64,000 nucleotides of DNA from CAZZCN01 sp964652975 (GCA_964652975.1 CAZZCN010000005.1:9857-73856); one strand, 5' to 3'; positions 17,562-25,781 are shown, counted from the stretch's first letter. Notes: generated by a model not told the origin, from the letters alone. Program-made: numbers and translations.

Positions 17562-18521
17562 CTACAAATCTTTAACCTGGTTAAGGACAATTTTGACCTG
17601 TTCAGCAGAGTAATATAGCAAAGTCTCTTCCTGTGGTGTCAATGCCAGTTCCAGAGCCTTCTCAACTCCGTTGGCTCCGACAATGCAAGGAATACTGAAG
17701 GCAATGTCATGAATTCCATATGCACCATTCATAACCGTTCCTACTGTTCTGATTGTGTTGTTGCCACGTAGGAGTGATTCTACAATGATATTGATTGCTA
17801 TTGCTATGCCATAATATGTGGCACCTTTGTTCTGAATTATTGATGCACCGGCCTTACGCACTTCATCTGCAATTGCAATACGATCCTCGTCTGTGAACAC
17901 TGTGTTTGTCGCCTTGCAGTACTCGTCAATGCTAAGTCCCGCGATATGTGTCGCACTCCATGCAGGGAACTGTGTGTCTCCGTGCTCGCCTATTATATAA
18001 CCATGAACGTTCTTGACGTCTATATTGAATTTCTGACTTAGAAGCGAGCGGAATCTTGCACTATCAAGTACAGTGCCGGATCCGATAACCCTACCCTCAG
18101 GAAGATCCATCCATTTTGCCACCAGATAAGTAAGTATATCCACCGGATTGGAAATCACCAGAATAACACCGCCTGTGTAATGCTTCTTGATGTTAGCTGT
18201 TATTTCCTTGACAATCATAACATTCTTCTTGGCAAGGTCGATTCTTGTCTCGCCCGGCTTCCTGTTGGCTCCTGCAGTTATTACAATAACATCGGCATCT
18301 TTGCAGTCTGAATAGTCTCCTGCGTATATTGTCATCTGTCCCAAAAAAGGCAGCCCGTGGTTAATATCCATGGCTTCGCCCATGGACTTCTCGTTGTTTA
18401 TATCTATCAGTACCAGTTCGCTGCAAAGCTGGTTGATTGACATTGCAAATGCTGCCGATGAACCTACGAAACCAGATCCTACAACAACTACTTTTGACCT
18501 TGCTTTTTTTAAATCCAACAT
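17562..18521 (-). CDS. ldh: L-lactate dehydrogenase
   Basis: 319 residues; reduces pyruvate to lactate with NADH, a fermentative step. Rossmann motif VVVGSGFVGSS and acidic NAD-binding DIN; GETRIDLA carries the substrate Arg; the active-site His is in IIGEHGDTQFPAWS; SNPVDILTYL and GSGTVLDSARFR are typical. The Gln/Arg specificity position supports LDH rather than malate dehydrogenase (GETRIDL with VLDSARFR). The start is ATG 18521, with GAAGAAGG 5 bases upstream; the frame to 18569 adds an unneeded basic stretch. A consensus promoter lies 85-115 bp upstream, and the gene appears monocistronic. Confidence 0.93.
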   Translation of the reverse strand: MLDLKKARSKVVVVGSGFVGSSAAFAMSINQLCSELVLIDINNEKSMGEAMDINHGLPFLGQMTIYAGDYSDCKDADVIVITAGANRKPGETRIDLAKKNVMIVKEITANIKKHYTGGVILVISNPVDILTYLVAKWMDLPEGRVIGSGTVLDSARFRSLLSQKFNIDVKNVHGYIIGEHGDTQFPAWSATHIAGLSIDEYCKATNTVFTDEDRIAIADEVRKAGASIIQNKGATYYGIAIAINIIVESLLRGNNTIRTVGTVMNGAYGIHDIAFSIPCIVGANGVEKALELALTPQEETLLYYSAEQVKIVLNQVKDL

Positions 18522-18605
18522 AAAAACCTTCTTCCCGAAAATAAAATTAGTTCTGCGCCTATAAAGCACTCCTATGCACTTTCATAAAAAATCGAATTAG
18601 AACGC

Positions 18606-18634
18606 ATTATATAATTTTACAAAAAATAAATCAA
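18606..18634 (-). promoter_or_regulatory. SigA-type promoter of ldh
   Basis: Minus strand: -35 TTGATT (18634-18629), 17-bp spacer, perfect -10 TATAAT (18611-18606). The ldh start lies 85 bases downstream. Confidence 0.65.
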
Positions 18635-18734
18635 GCTATTTTTGCTATTTGTTTTAAATAAATAGTGCTAAAATTTCAGAAGACTTATTGAATTTTTTAG
18701 TACAAGTTTTTATATATTACGAAAAACAGCGTAT

Positions 18735-20666
18735 TTACTCCCCTGCCAAAATCTTTTCTGCGCAAATAACACCATCAACTGCTGCTGAAATGATCCCACC
18801 TGCATAGCCTGCTCCTTCTCCACATGGGAACATCCCGGATATTCCTAACGCCTGACAGTTGGCACCACGCAAAATCCGGACCGGAGATGAACTTCTTGTT
18901 TCCGGACCGGTCAATAGTGCATCCGGAAAAGCAAACCCAGGCATCCATTCATCCATTTCCTTGATTGCCTGTCTTATAGCTTCGGAAACATAATCAGGAA
19001 GATATGAGTCAACTTGTGCAAAGCAGGTTCCCGGAGTGTAAGTGGGCAAAACGTCACCAAACCCAATGGAGCTGCGATGCAATAAAAAGTCTTCAAGTCT
19101 CTGTACAGGCGCCTTGTATCCACCGCCGCCAACCGCATAAGCCTGAGATTCAATTCTTCGCTGAAAATTTATTCCTGCAAGAGGATTCGTGCTCTGTAAT
19201 ATGTTCTCGCCGATTGTAAATGGATGGGTATTTTGTAAATTATATTTGTCTGTTCTTTGTGTGTGGAGTTTTTGTAAATTAACCTTACCGTTATTTTCTG
19301 GGTGGATGTTTTGTAAATCATTCTTGTCGATTGTAACAAGGATAGCACTGTTCGAGTTTTTGCCATCTCTCGCATATTCGCTCATACCGTTTGTCACTAT
19401 GGCATTTTCCTCCGAAGCCGCCGCCACGACATTCCCTCCCGGGCACATGCAAAAAGTATATACGCCTCTGCCGCTTGGCAGATGAACTACCATTTTGTAG
19501 TCTGCTGCGCCCAAGTTTGGTTGTGTGACACTCAAGTTAGGATTCCGGACACCCAAATTTGGTTGTAGTCCACTCAAACTTAAGTGGCCGGCAAATTTAC
19601 CATACTTGATTCGGTCGATAAGCTCCTGTGGATGTTCGATTCGAAGACCTATTGCCATAGCCTTCTGCTCCATTAAAACGCCGTCGGCAAACAAGGCTTC
19701 TATCGTATCTCTGGCGCTGTTTCCTATTGCCAGAATTACATTTTCGCACGATATTTCATCGTAATTGCCATTTTTGACGAATCCTACACCTTTGACCCTT
19801 CCTTCACTATGTATTATTCGCGTCAGAATCGTACTAAAGCGCACTTCTCCGCCCAGGCTGATTATCTTGTTTCTAATCCACTTGACAGTGCTGTTCAGCC
19901 TGTCAGTACCTATATGCGGCTTTGACAGGAACATTATTTCGGGTGGTGCTCCGGCTTCGACAAGTGTTTCGAGGATCATCATTTTTCGCGGGTCTTTTTT
20001 GCCTGTCTTAAGTTTTCCGTCCGAAAATGCCCCTGCCCCGCCTTCGCCGAACTGAACATTCGAATTAGTATCAAGTTCTCCGGTGTTCCAAAAATTATTC
20101 ACACTTGTACGCCGTCGGTCTATGTCCTGGCCGCGTTCAATCAATATAGGTCTTGTTCCGGCCTGTGCCAGTATGAGCGCAGCAAAAAGCCCTGCCGGCC
20201 CGCAGCCCACAACTATTGGGCGAGAGTTAAGTTGTTTGTTCGTCAGACTGCCATTATTGGCATGTTTGACAGGATTTGAATTTTCATTTGTGCATTTACC
20301 AGACTCTTCAATATCATTTGTATATTCGACAGAATTTTTGTTTTCATTTGTGCATTCACCAGGCTCTGAATTTCCATTTGTGCATTCGCACGTTTTTCTA
20401 TAATCGATTGAATATTCAATCCGGATTTCTCTGGTTATGGATTTTGTTTTTCTTCGAAAGATAACTTCGTTTTCGTCGCCTGTAATAGAAACGGTTATTG
20501 CGGCTACAAAATGTATGTCTTCCTTGTCTTTTGAATTTACCGAAAGGCTTGCAATCTCAAGCTTAACTATTCTAGCTGGATCGATTTCAAGTGTTTGTTC
20601 TGCGATTCCCTTCAGCAACTCCATATTATAATCGAGAGGAATTCTAATGTCCGCTATCCGGATCAT
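18735..20666 (-). CDS. FAD-dependent oxidoreductase (COG2509 type) with three repeat inserts
   Basis: 643 residues. The FAD-binding core begins at VVGCGPAGLFAAL (residues 152-164), followed by LIERG, then VQFGEGGAGAFSDGKL, ILAIGNSARD and the C-terminal GMFPCGEGAGYAGGIISAAVDG. This matches the large uncharacterised FAD dehydrogenase family common in Clostridia; its substrate is unknown. Three separate tandem-repeat inserts interrupt the chain: five 10-residue units (94-143, CTN-rich), three 7-residue units (367-387, PNL) and four 13-residue units (450-501, LQN-HP). They lie between conserved blocks, so they are probably surface loops. The stop overlaps no downstream gene. The ATG overlaps the rsmE stop by 4 bases, giving an rsmE-FAD gene pair. 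Confidence 0.88.
   Translation of the reverse strand: MIRIADIRIPLDYNMELLKGIAEQTLEIDPARIVKLEIASLSVNSKDKEDIHFVAAITVSITGDENEVIFRRKTKSITREIRIEYSIDYRKTCECTNGNSEPGECTNENKNSVEYTNDIEESGKCTNENSNPVKHANNGSLTNKQLNSRPIVVGCGPAGLFAALILAQAGTRPILIERGQDIDRRRTSVNNFWNTGELDTNSNVQFGEGGAGAFSDGKLKTGKKDPRKMMILETLVEAGAPPEIMFLSKPHIGTDRLNSTVKWIRNKIISLGGEVRFSTILTRIIHSEGRVKGVGFVKNGNYDEISCENVILAIGNSARDTIEALFADGVLMEQKAMAIGLRIEHPQELIDRIKYGKFAGHLSLSGLQPNLGVRNPNLSVTQPNLGAADYKMVVHLPSGRGVYTFCMCPGGNVVAAASEENAIVTNGMSEYARDGKNSNSAILVTIDKNDLQNIHPENNGKVNLQKLHTQRTDKYNLQNTHPFTIGENILQSTNPLAGINFQRRIESQAYAVGGGGYKAPVQRLEDFLLHRSSIGFGDVLPTYTPGTCFAQVDSYLPDYVSEAIRQAIKEMDEWMPGFAFPDALLTGPETRSSSPVRILRGANCQALGISGMFPCGEGAGYAGGIISAAVDGVICAEKILAGE
19164..19319. 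repeat. 39-bp in-frame minisatellite, four units
   Basis: Codes for DLQNIHPENNGKV, NLQKLHTQRTDKY, NLQNTHPFTIGEN and ILQSTNPLAGINF, residues 450-501 of the FAD oxidoreductase. At the DNA level the word TTTTGTAAAT recurs every 39 bases. Confidence 0.85.
19506..19568. repeat. 21-bp in-frame minisatellite, three units
   Basis: Codes for LQPNLGV, RNPNLSV and TQPNLGA, residues 367-387 of the same protein. DNA words CCCAAGTTTGG, CTCAAGTTAGG and CCCAAATTTGG are spaced by 21. Confidence 0.85.
20238..20387. repeat. 30-bp in-frame minisatellite, five units
   Basis: Codes for ECTNGNSEPG, ECTNENKNSV, EYTNDIEESG, KCTNENSNPV and KHANNGSLTN, residues 94-143, just before the FAD-binding glycine motif. Confidence 0.85.
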
Positions 20667-21529
20667 AGTTCAAATTCGTAGAGAAGCATTGATAAAACAG
20701 CAATCGCTACCGTCTCTGTCCTCATAATCCTTTTACCCAGTGTGACCAGTTCAATTCCAGACGACTTTGCAAGTTCAATTTCTTCGCTTGCGAATCCGCC
20801 TTCAGGTCCCACCATGAACGAAATCGTGTTGGTGTTGGTGTTGGCGTTGGTGTTGGTGTTGGTGTTGGTGTTGGTGTTGGTGTTTGTGTTGGTGTTGGTG
20901 TTTGTGTTGGTGTTGGTGTTTGTGTTGGTGTTGGCGTCTGTATTGGATTTTAGGATTGTATTGACTCTTTCTTTTAAAAATTCCTTCAGGCTATTATCCC
21001 TCTCACATTCATATGGTATGAAAGCCAGGTTGGATTTTTGCATTTCACCAACCGCAGCTTTATAAGAGATCGGCTCCATGACCTCCGGTACCAGGCTTCT
21101 TCCAGATTGCTTGGCAGCCTCGTATGCAATCTTGTTCCACCTTGCGAGTTTCTTCTCAATATCTTTTTTGTCGTGAAATTTCGAGACGCTTCTAATGCAC
21201 ATTACCGGAATAATTTTACCTATCCCGAGCTCAACTCCCTTTTGTATTATCAGTTCCATCTTTTCGAATTTGGGAACTCCTTGATAAAGTGTCACCATAT
21301 ATCCCGGTTCGTTATTTGAAATGCGCCTGTCTAGTATCCTGAGTTTAGCAGATGACTTCTCGAAGATGTCTATCTCGCAAAGATAATCATTGCCGGTAAG
21401 ATCACTTACATTTACCTTTTCCTTGACTTGCATGCGAAGAACATCGGAGATGTGGTGAAAGTCCTCCCCTGTTATATTGATAAATGAATCTTCGTTTGTA
21501 ATAGATTGTGATACGAAAAATTTTGGCAT
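20663..21529 (-). CDS. rsmE: 16S rRNA m3U1498 methyltransferase RsmE with Asn-Thr insert
   Basis: 288 residues; a SPOUT-fold methyltransferase acting on 30S subunits. N-terminal PUA-like part (DFHHISDVLRM), then QKGVELGIGKIIPVM, and the C-terminal knot with VGPEGGF at 240-246 and LGKRIMRTETVAIAVLSML. A run of about 20 Asn-Thr dipeptides with two Ala variants (196-235) is inserted immediately before the VGPEGGF strand. Without it the length is about 248, the family norm. GAGG precedes the ATG. Followed with 4-base overlap by the FAD oxidoreductase. Confidence 0.93.
   Translation of the reverse strand: MPKFFVSQSITNEDSFINITGEDFHHISDVLRMQVKEKVNVSDLTGNDYLCEIDIFEKSSAKLRILDRRISNNEPGYMVTLYQGVPKFEKMELIIQKGVELGIGKIIPVMCIRSVSKFHDKKDIEKKLARWNKIAYEAAKQSGRSLVPEVMEPISYKAAVGEMQKSNLAFIPYECERDNSLKEFLKERVNTILKSNTDANTNTNTNTNTNTNTNTNTNTNTNTNTNTNANTNTNTISFMVGPEGGFASEEIELAKSSGIELVTLGKRIMRTETVAIAVLSMLLYEFEL
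20825..20944. repeat. Hexanucleotide microsatellite, about 20 units, in rsmE
   Basis: Plus strand GGTGTT/GGCGTT/TGTGTT-type six-base units in near-perfect tandem, translating on the minus strand to (Asn-Thr)n. The unit length keeps the frame, so copy changes would lengthen or shorten the protein without breaking it. Confidence 0.93.
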
Positions 21530-21718
21530 TTGTACCTCTTATTTATTAATTATTTCATCTCAGAATGTGTTTGCGTAGTATTTTATCAATAGGCTCAAGC
21601 TATTATAAAATTCATCCTGCATGAAGTTTTTGCTTTAATGCTTCTTGCAATACATTTGAAAAATTTACACCTTTTATTAAGTAATGTCAAATATATAAAT
21701 TTTGCCTGAATTTTTCTC

Positions 21719-21747
21719 TTGACACTTGCAAATTAAAATTATACAAT
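21719..21747 (+). promoter_or_regulatory. Promoter of tRNA-Arg
   Basis: Perfect -35 TTGACA (21719-21724), 17-bp spacer, -10 TACAAT (21742-21747), ending 17 bases before the mature tRNA 5' end. Confidence 0.75.
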
Positions 21748-21764
21748 AACCTTCGCTATTATAT

Positions 21765-21841
21765 GCGCCCGTAGCTCAATTGGATAGAGCGTCTGGCTAC
21801 GGACCAGAAGGTTGTGGATTCGACCTCTGCCGGGCGCGCCA
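21765..21841 (+). tRNA. tRNA-Arg (anticodon ACG)
   Basis: Complete cloverleaf. Acceptor GCGCCCG (21765-21771) pairs with CGGGCGC (21831-21837), then discriminator G and encoded CCA (21839-21841). D arm GCTC...GAGC. Anticodon stem TCTGG/CCAGA with loop CTACGGA; the anticodon ACG is 21799-21801. T arm GTGGA/TCTGC with loop TTCGACC. A34 should be deaminated to inosine by TadA, whose gene lies 1.5 kb downstream. It has its own promoter and terminator. Confidence 0.97.
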
Positions 21842-21851
21842 GCTATATGAG

Positions 21852-21888
21852 ACCCCGTATTTGTCAAGATGCGGGGTTTTGTTTTTTT
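21852..21888 (+). terminator. Rho-independent terminator of tRNA-Arg
   Basis: Stem ACCCCGTAT/ATGCGGGGT (9 bp, one G-U) with an 8-base loop, followed by TTTGTTTTTTT, 10 bases after the tRNA CCA. Confidence 0.9.
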
Positions 21889-21955
21889 CTAAAAACAATG
21901 CGACGCTAGTACTCCCTTCACCACAAATTAACATATATTTAAAACATTTATATGT

Positions 21956-21982
21956 TTGAATCGTGTCATTTTGTATTATAAT
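21956..21982 (+). promoter_or_regulatory. Possible promoter of the galactokinase gene
   Basis: -10 TATAAT (21977-21982) is consensus; a candidate -35 TTGAAT (21956-21961) is only 15 bp away, so the -35 assignment is uncertain. The ATG follows at 22016. Confidence 0.45.
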
Positions 21983-22015
21983 GATTAGCAGAATATTATC
22001 CGGGAGGAACCTTAA

Positions 22016-23305
22016 ATGATTTCACTGCAAACAATAGAATCTGCTATCAAGTCAGAAAGTTTTCTAAAGACAATGTCCTCACTATACGGCAGTGAGGAGG
22101 CGATACTCTCCTATCATAACGAAAGGTATCTTCGCCTTTCAAAGCTTTTCGCTTCGCAATTTCCACAGCATGACCAGGTCAGAATTTTCAGCACATCCGG
22201 ACGCACGGAAATCGCCGGCAACCACACAGACCACCAGCGCGGTCATGTACTTTGCGCTTCTGTAGACATGGATATTGTAGCGATGGCTGCTCCAAATAAC
22301 GACAATATCATCAGGCTGAAGTCTGAAGAATATGACAATATGGATGTTATTGACCTGTCGGTTTTGACACCGGTTGAAGAAGAAAAATACCATTCAGCCT
22401 CTCTGATACGCGGCATTTCAAGTGAATTTGCGCGCAGGGGGCATAAAATCGGCGGATTTGACGCCTATACCACAAGCCATGTACCTAAAGGCTCGGGACT
22501 TAGCTCCTCAGCCGCTTTTGAGATTATGGTGTCGACAATTTTAAATTATTTATACAATGACTCGTCATTGACCCCTGTCGAGATGGCAATCATATCCCAG
22601 TACTCCGAGAATAACTTTTTTGGCAAGCCATGTGGTCTCATGGACCAGTGCGGATGTGGTGTCGGCGGTGTAATGTCAATAGATTTCAAGACTCCGGGCG
22701 AGCCAATAGTCGATGCTATTCAAATTGATTTCGAATCTTACGGGTATTCACTTATAATCACAAATACCGGAGGCAGTCATGCGGACCTTAATGATGATTA
22801 TGCCTCAATCACCGAAGATATGAGAAGTGTCGCCCGGATTTTCGGTAAAAGTGTATTAAGCGAAATTGCAAGAGCAGAATTTCGAGCGTCAATTCCAATG
22901 CTTCATGGCAGAATAAGCGAAAAGGCCATATTGCGTGCTATGCATTATTTTGCTGATGACGAAAAGGTGACGTTGCAATCACAGGCTTTGAAGTCTGGAA
23001 ATATTCACGAATTTTTGAATCTTGTTAACAAATCCGGAATTTCATCCTGGACATGTCTCCAAAATGTATATTCAACCAAGATACCGACAGATCAGCCTGT
23101 ATCACTTGCCTTGGCTGTTTCCCAGGATTTTCTAGCGGGTGATGGTGCCGTCCGCGTCCATGGCGGAGGCTTTGCCGGCACAATCCAGGCTTTTGTTCCG
23201 AATGCAAGAGCCAATGAATATATCTCACTTATGCAGGAATTGTTTGGATCAGACAATTCCTGGAAAATACGAATCAGAAATTTGCCCACCACCGAACTTA
23301 AATAA
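22016..23305 (+). CDS. galK: Galactokinase-family GHMP kinase
   Basis: 429 residues; phosphorylates galactose at C1 with ATP in the Leloir pathway. GHMP features: the galactokinase signature in the variant form GRTEIAGNHTDHQRG (canonical GRxNLIGEHTDY), the ATP loop PKGSGLSSSAAFE, ENNFFGKPCGLMDQ and the C-terminal VHGGGFAGTIQAF. GGAGGAACC precedes the ATG. No galT or galE is nearby, so sugar specificity (galactose versus another hexose) rests on family similarity only. Confidence 0.85.
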   Translation: MISLQTIESAIKSESFLKTMSSLYGSEEAILSYHNERYLRLSKLFASQFPQHDQVRIFSTSGRTEIAGNHTDHQRGHVLCASVDMDIVAMAAPNNDNIIRLKSEEYDNMDVIDLSVLTPVEEEKYHSASLIRGISSEFARRGHKIGGFDAYTTSHVPKGSGLSSSAAFEIMVSTILNYLYNDSSLTPVEMAIISQYSENNFFGKPCGLMDQCGCGVGGVMSIDFKTPGEPIVDAIQIDFESYGYSLIITNTGGSHADLNDDYASITEDMRSVARIFGKSVLSEIARAEFRASIPMLHGRISEKAILRAMHYFADDEKVTLQSQALKSGNIHEFLNLVNKSGISSWTCLQNVYSTKIPTDQPVSLALAVSQDFLAGDGAVRVHGGGFAGTIQAFVPNARANEYISLMQELFGSDNSWKIRIRNLPTTELK

Positions 23306-23331
23306 TTATATAGTTTAGCTGAGGATTTAAG

Positions 23332-23976
23332 ATGCCTGACAAATCTAAAAACAAAAAAATAGATATTGCAGTTGATAGATCAAACGTCAGTTCAATTGAT
23401 GGTTTAACATCCAGTTCAACCATTAGTGATTCTATCAAGGCAGTTGTCAGTTTAGAAACTAATCACTCATCGCAAGATGTAATCTTTTTCATGAGAAAAG
23501 CATTACTGCTCGCTGCAAAAGCCGCTTCTATCGACGAGACTCCGATAGGTGCTGTTATTGTCAAGGATGGTAAAATAATTTCCACCGGTTATAACAGGCG
23601 TGAGAGCAGCCAGGATGTCACCTTGCATGCTGAAATGATAGCGATAAGGAAGGCATGCCGCAAGCTAAAGTCCTGGCGTCTTGACGACTGCGATCTCTAC
23701 GTCACTTTGGAGCCTTGCATAATGTGCGCAGGTGCGATTTTGCAGTCCAAAATACGCAAAGTCTACTTTGGAGCGACGGAACCCAAAGGAGGTGGCGTAA
23801 TCTCCAAGGCGAATGTTTTCGATATCAATTTAAATCATCACGTTATTTATGAAGGAAATATTCTATCAAAAGAATCATCAAAGCTGCTAAAGGATTTTTT
23901 CGCCAAAATGCGTAAAAAAGACCGGGACTCAGGTCTAACAAAAGGGCAGCGCAGAATTTCAGCTAAGGGGTTATGA
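23332..23976 (+). CDS. tadA: tRNA-specific adenosine deaminase TadA with N-terminal extension
   Basis: 214 residues. Deaminates A34 of tRNA-Arg(ACG) to inosine. The zinc deaminase motifs are intact: HAEMIAI with the catalytic Glu, and PCIMCAGA. The catalytic domain begins near residue 50; the first 45-50 residues are a Ser/Asp-rich extension. The extension is probably translated because GAGGA lies 6 bases before this ATG. The gene overlaps the convergent FTR-rubredoxin gene by 6 bases at the 3' end. Its substrate tRNA is encoded 1.5 kb upstream. Confidence 0.93.
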   Translation: MPDKSKNKKIDIAVDRSNVSSIDGLTSSSTISDSIKAVVSLETNHSSQDVIFFMRKALLLAAKAASIDETPIGAVIVKDGKIISTGYNRRESSQDVTLHAEMIAIRKACRKLKSWRLDDCDLYVTLEPCIMCAGAILQSKIRKVYFGATEPKGGGVISKANVFDINLNHHVIYEGNILSKESSKLLKDFFAKMRKKDRDSGLTKGQRRISAKGL

Positions 23977-24594
23977 AAATCTTTCGAACCGCTCTTTCGT
24001 CGCTTTACAAATAGGGCATAATTCAGGCGGATTCTCTCGTGCACAAAGATATCCACATACCTTGCAGCGCCAGACCGGATATCTATCTTTTGCAAAAGGG
24101 GTATCCGTATTATAGTTCGGGCTATGACCACTTGCGGCAGGAGCACCTATATCCGGGCTGGTTTCATTACTAGCTGGTGTTTTTGTTAAAGGTGTTGTGG
24201 GTGTTTCTACAGAATTCGCATCGGGTTTCAATAATGCTCTAGGGTTAATTCTACGCTCAGGAATGGGTTTAATATCTTTTTTGTTGTCAAAAATATCCTT
24301 GGAAACATATAGTCCACAGTAGCACATCCCGAAATCTGACAGGTCAGGATCCCTGTAATCGCACGGACACACAAGGTCGAGATCGTTTTCTTTAATTCCT
24401 GATGAAAGCCTGCACGGGCAGCTTTGATAGCCGTATCGGTTTTCGTTGATTAGCAAGCCATTCATTAGAAATATAACTGCTTCCTTGTCCGGGTTCAGAA
24501 AATAGCCTGAGCGCGAAGCATTAGATAAAATACTCTGATATAACTCTTCCTTTGCTTGTTCGGTAGGTTGATATTTTATTCTTTCGTCTTCCAT
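23971..24594 (-). CDS. Ferredoxin:thioredoxin reductase catalytic chain fused to rubredoxin-like domain
   Basis: 207 residues. The N-terminal 100 residues match the FTR beta chain: C59-P-C61, C76-P-C78 and C91-Y-C93 with CPCDYRDPD and MCYCGLYVS, giving a [4Fe-4S] cluster beside a redox-active disulfide. Residues 120-170 form a Pro/Thr-rich linker. The C-terminus (WRCKVCGYLC...CPICKATKERFE) is a rubredoxin-type knuckle with two CxxC pairs. It is likely a cytoplasmic thiol reductase that receives electrons through its own rubredoxin domain. A glutaredoxin-like gene lies 68 bp upstream in the same direction and is a plausible partner. No FTR variable chain is visible. Confidence 0.85.
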   Translation of the reverse strand: MEDERIKYQPTEQAKEELYQSILSNASRSGYFLNPDKEAVIFLMNGLLINENRYGYQSCPCRLSSGIKENDLDLVCPCDYRDPDLSDFGMCYCGLYVSKDIFDNKKDIKPIPERRINPRALLKPDANSVETPTTPLTKTPASNETSPDIGAPAASGHSPNYNTDTPFAKDRYPVWRCKVCGYLCARENPPELCPICKATKERFERFS

Positions 24595-24662
24595 TTAAGG
24601 CCCCGCTTTCTTCGAACATAATATTCAAAAGCTTGAGAATTAAGTCCAAAATCATATATTCC

Positions 24663-24950
24663 TTATTCTAACAGTTCCTTTATCTTATCCGGATCGTATC
24701 CGACAATACATTCACTGTCATTTATTATTATGGTCGGGTATGCAATATGATCTGTATGTTCTTCCATGATTTTAGTTGCCAGGTCAGCTTCATTCCAATC
24801 CAACAAGTCGATATCCACATAAGAATATTTGACACCTAGCTTTCCAAGATAGTTTTTAGTTTTAGCACACCATCCGCAGGTGCTTAATGCAAAAAGAACA
24901 ACCTCTCCTTTTTCTTCACCGTCTACTTGCTTTTCAAATCCAAGTTTCAT
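24663..24950 (-). CDS. Glutaredoxin-like protein
   Basis: 95 residues, thioredoxin fold. Active site CGWC (STCGWCAKTKNYL) and the cis-Pro loop AYPTIII, followed by a GYDPDKIKELL C-terminal helix. I start at ATG 24950, with AGGACAGG 7-11 bases upstream; the longer frame to 25007 translates part of a dispersed repeat (copy B) and is rejected. Probably a small dithiol carrier working with the FTR-rubredoxin protein encoded next; this pairing is inference from position. Confidence 0.85.
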   Translation of the reverse strand: MKLGFEKQVDGEEKGEVVLFALSTCGWCAKTKNYLGKLGVKYSYVDIDLLDWNEADLATKIMEEHTDHIAYPTIIINDSECIVGYDPDKIKELLE

Positions 24951-24977
24951 ATTACAACCTGTCCTTTCCGTTTCATT

Positions 24978-25035
24978 AAGTTTGCCGAATGCGTTTTGAT
25001 GGCACATATATTATATAGCTTGATTAAAAACGCAA
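24978..25035 (+). repeat. Bipartite palindromic element, truncated copy B
   Basis: Contains the end of hairpin 1 (AGTTTGCCGAAT) and all of hairpin 2 (GCGTTTTGATGGCACATATA...AAAAACGC, 24991-25033). Same orientation as copy C at 31344. Lies between glutaredoxin and smpB. Confidence 0.75.
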
Positions 25036-25037
25036 TA

Positions 25038-25508
25038 CTACTCATGCCTCTTCATTTTTACTTCGCGATCGATTTCCCTTTTAACCTGTTTTTGTGCCAG
25101 TGCATCACGCTTGTCATGAAGTTTCTTGCCTTTTGCTACACCGACTTCGATTTTAACTCTTCCACTGCTCAGGTAACATTTTGTCGGTATCAATGTAAGA
25201 CCTTCCTGCTTGACCACTCCGTATAGACGCATTATCTCCCGCTTATGCATCAAAAGTTTTCTTGTTCTCAAAGGATCCTTGTTAAAACGGTTCCCCTGCT
25301 CAAACGGACTTATATGTGCGCCAAGAAGCCATATCTCTCCCTGCTTGACGGCTATATAGCTCTCTTTCAAATTAATTTTGCCCTGCCTTATGGATTTTAC
25401 TTCGGTGCCCGAAAGTTCAATGCCGGCTTCTAATTTCTCTTCTATTGTATAGTCGTGAAAAGCTTTTCTGTTGTCAGCCAGTACTTTGTACCTTTTTTCC
25501 TGTGTCAT
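25038..25508 (-). CDS. smpB: SsrA-binding protein SmpB
   Basis: 156 residues; binds tmRNA for trans-translation rescue of stalled ribosomes. Family features: NRKAFHDYTIEEKLEAGIELSGTEVKSIR, HISPFEQGNRFNKDP, RTRKLLMHKREI and the basic C-terminal tail KKLHDKRDALAQKQVKRE. The start is ATG 25508, because GGAG directly abuts an ATG two codons earlier and is correctly spaced only for 25508. No ssrA gene is visible in the window. Confidence 0.95.
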   Translation of the reverse strand: MTQEKRYKVLADNRKAFHDYTIEEKLEAGIELSGTEVKSIRQGKINLKESYIAVKQGEIWLLGAHISPFEQGNRFNKDPLRTRKLLMHKREIMRLYGVVKQEGLTLIPTKCYLSSGRVKIEVGVAKGKKLHDKRDALAQKQVKREIDREVKMKRHE

Positions 25509-25676
25509 GAACATCTCCGTTCCAAATAAGTTTGCTACAAAATTTATTATAACAGAATTATGGTTTTTTTTCTGAATTTTTTACGCTTTTACATTTTCAA
25601 ACTTGCATAAAATTTATTTTTCTTGCAAAAATACTTTATTCACTTTTTTTTGCAAGAATTCAATAGTTTTACACAC

Positions 25677-25781
25677 TATCCACAAAGTTATCCACAATTT
25701 GTAATTCATTTTGGCTTTATATAGATTGATTTTTCAATTTTTTTGATAACTTATCCACAACATTTTTCATTTTGTGGATTA
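25677..25781. promoter_or_regulatory. Cluster of DnaA-box-like sites in AT-rich DNA
   Basis: Two perfect DnaA boxes TTATCCACA (25688-25696 and 25751-25759, plus strand), CTATCCACA (25676-25684, one mismatch) and TAATCCACA on the minus strand (25773-25781, one mismatch), all within 106 bp. Surrounding DNA is very AT-rich (13 G+C in bases 25741-25800). There is no dnaA or dnaN gene and no strand switch nearby. Confidence 0.6.

Noticed and set aside
20825..20944. CRISPR-like repeats
   Set aside because: Contiguous six-base units with no spacers, inside a coding gene.
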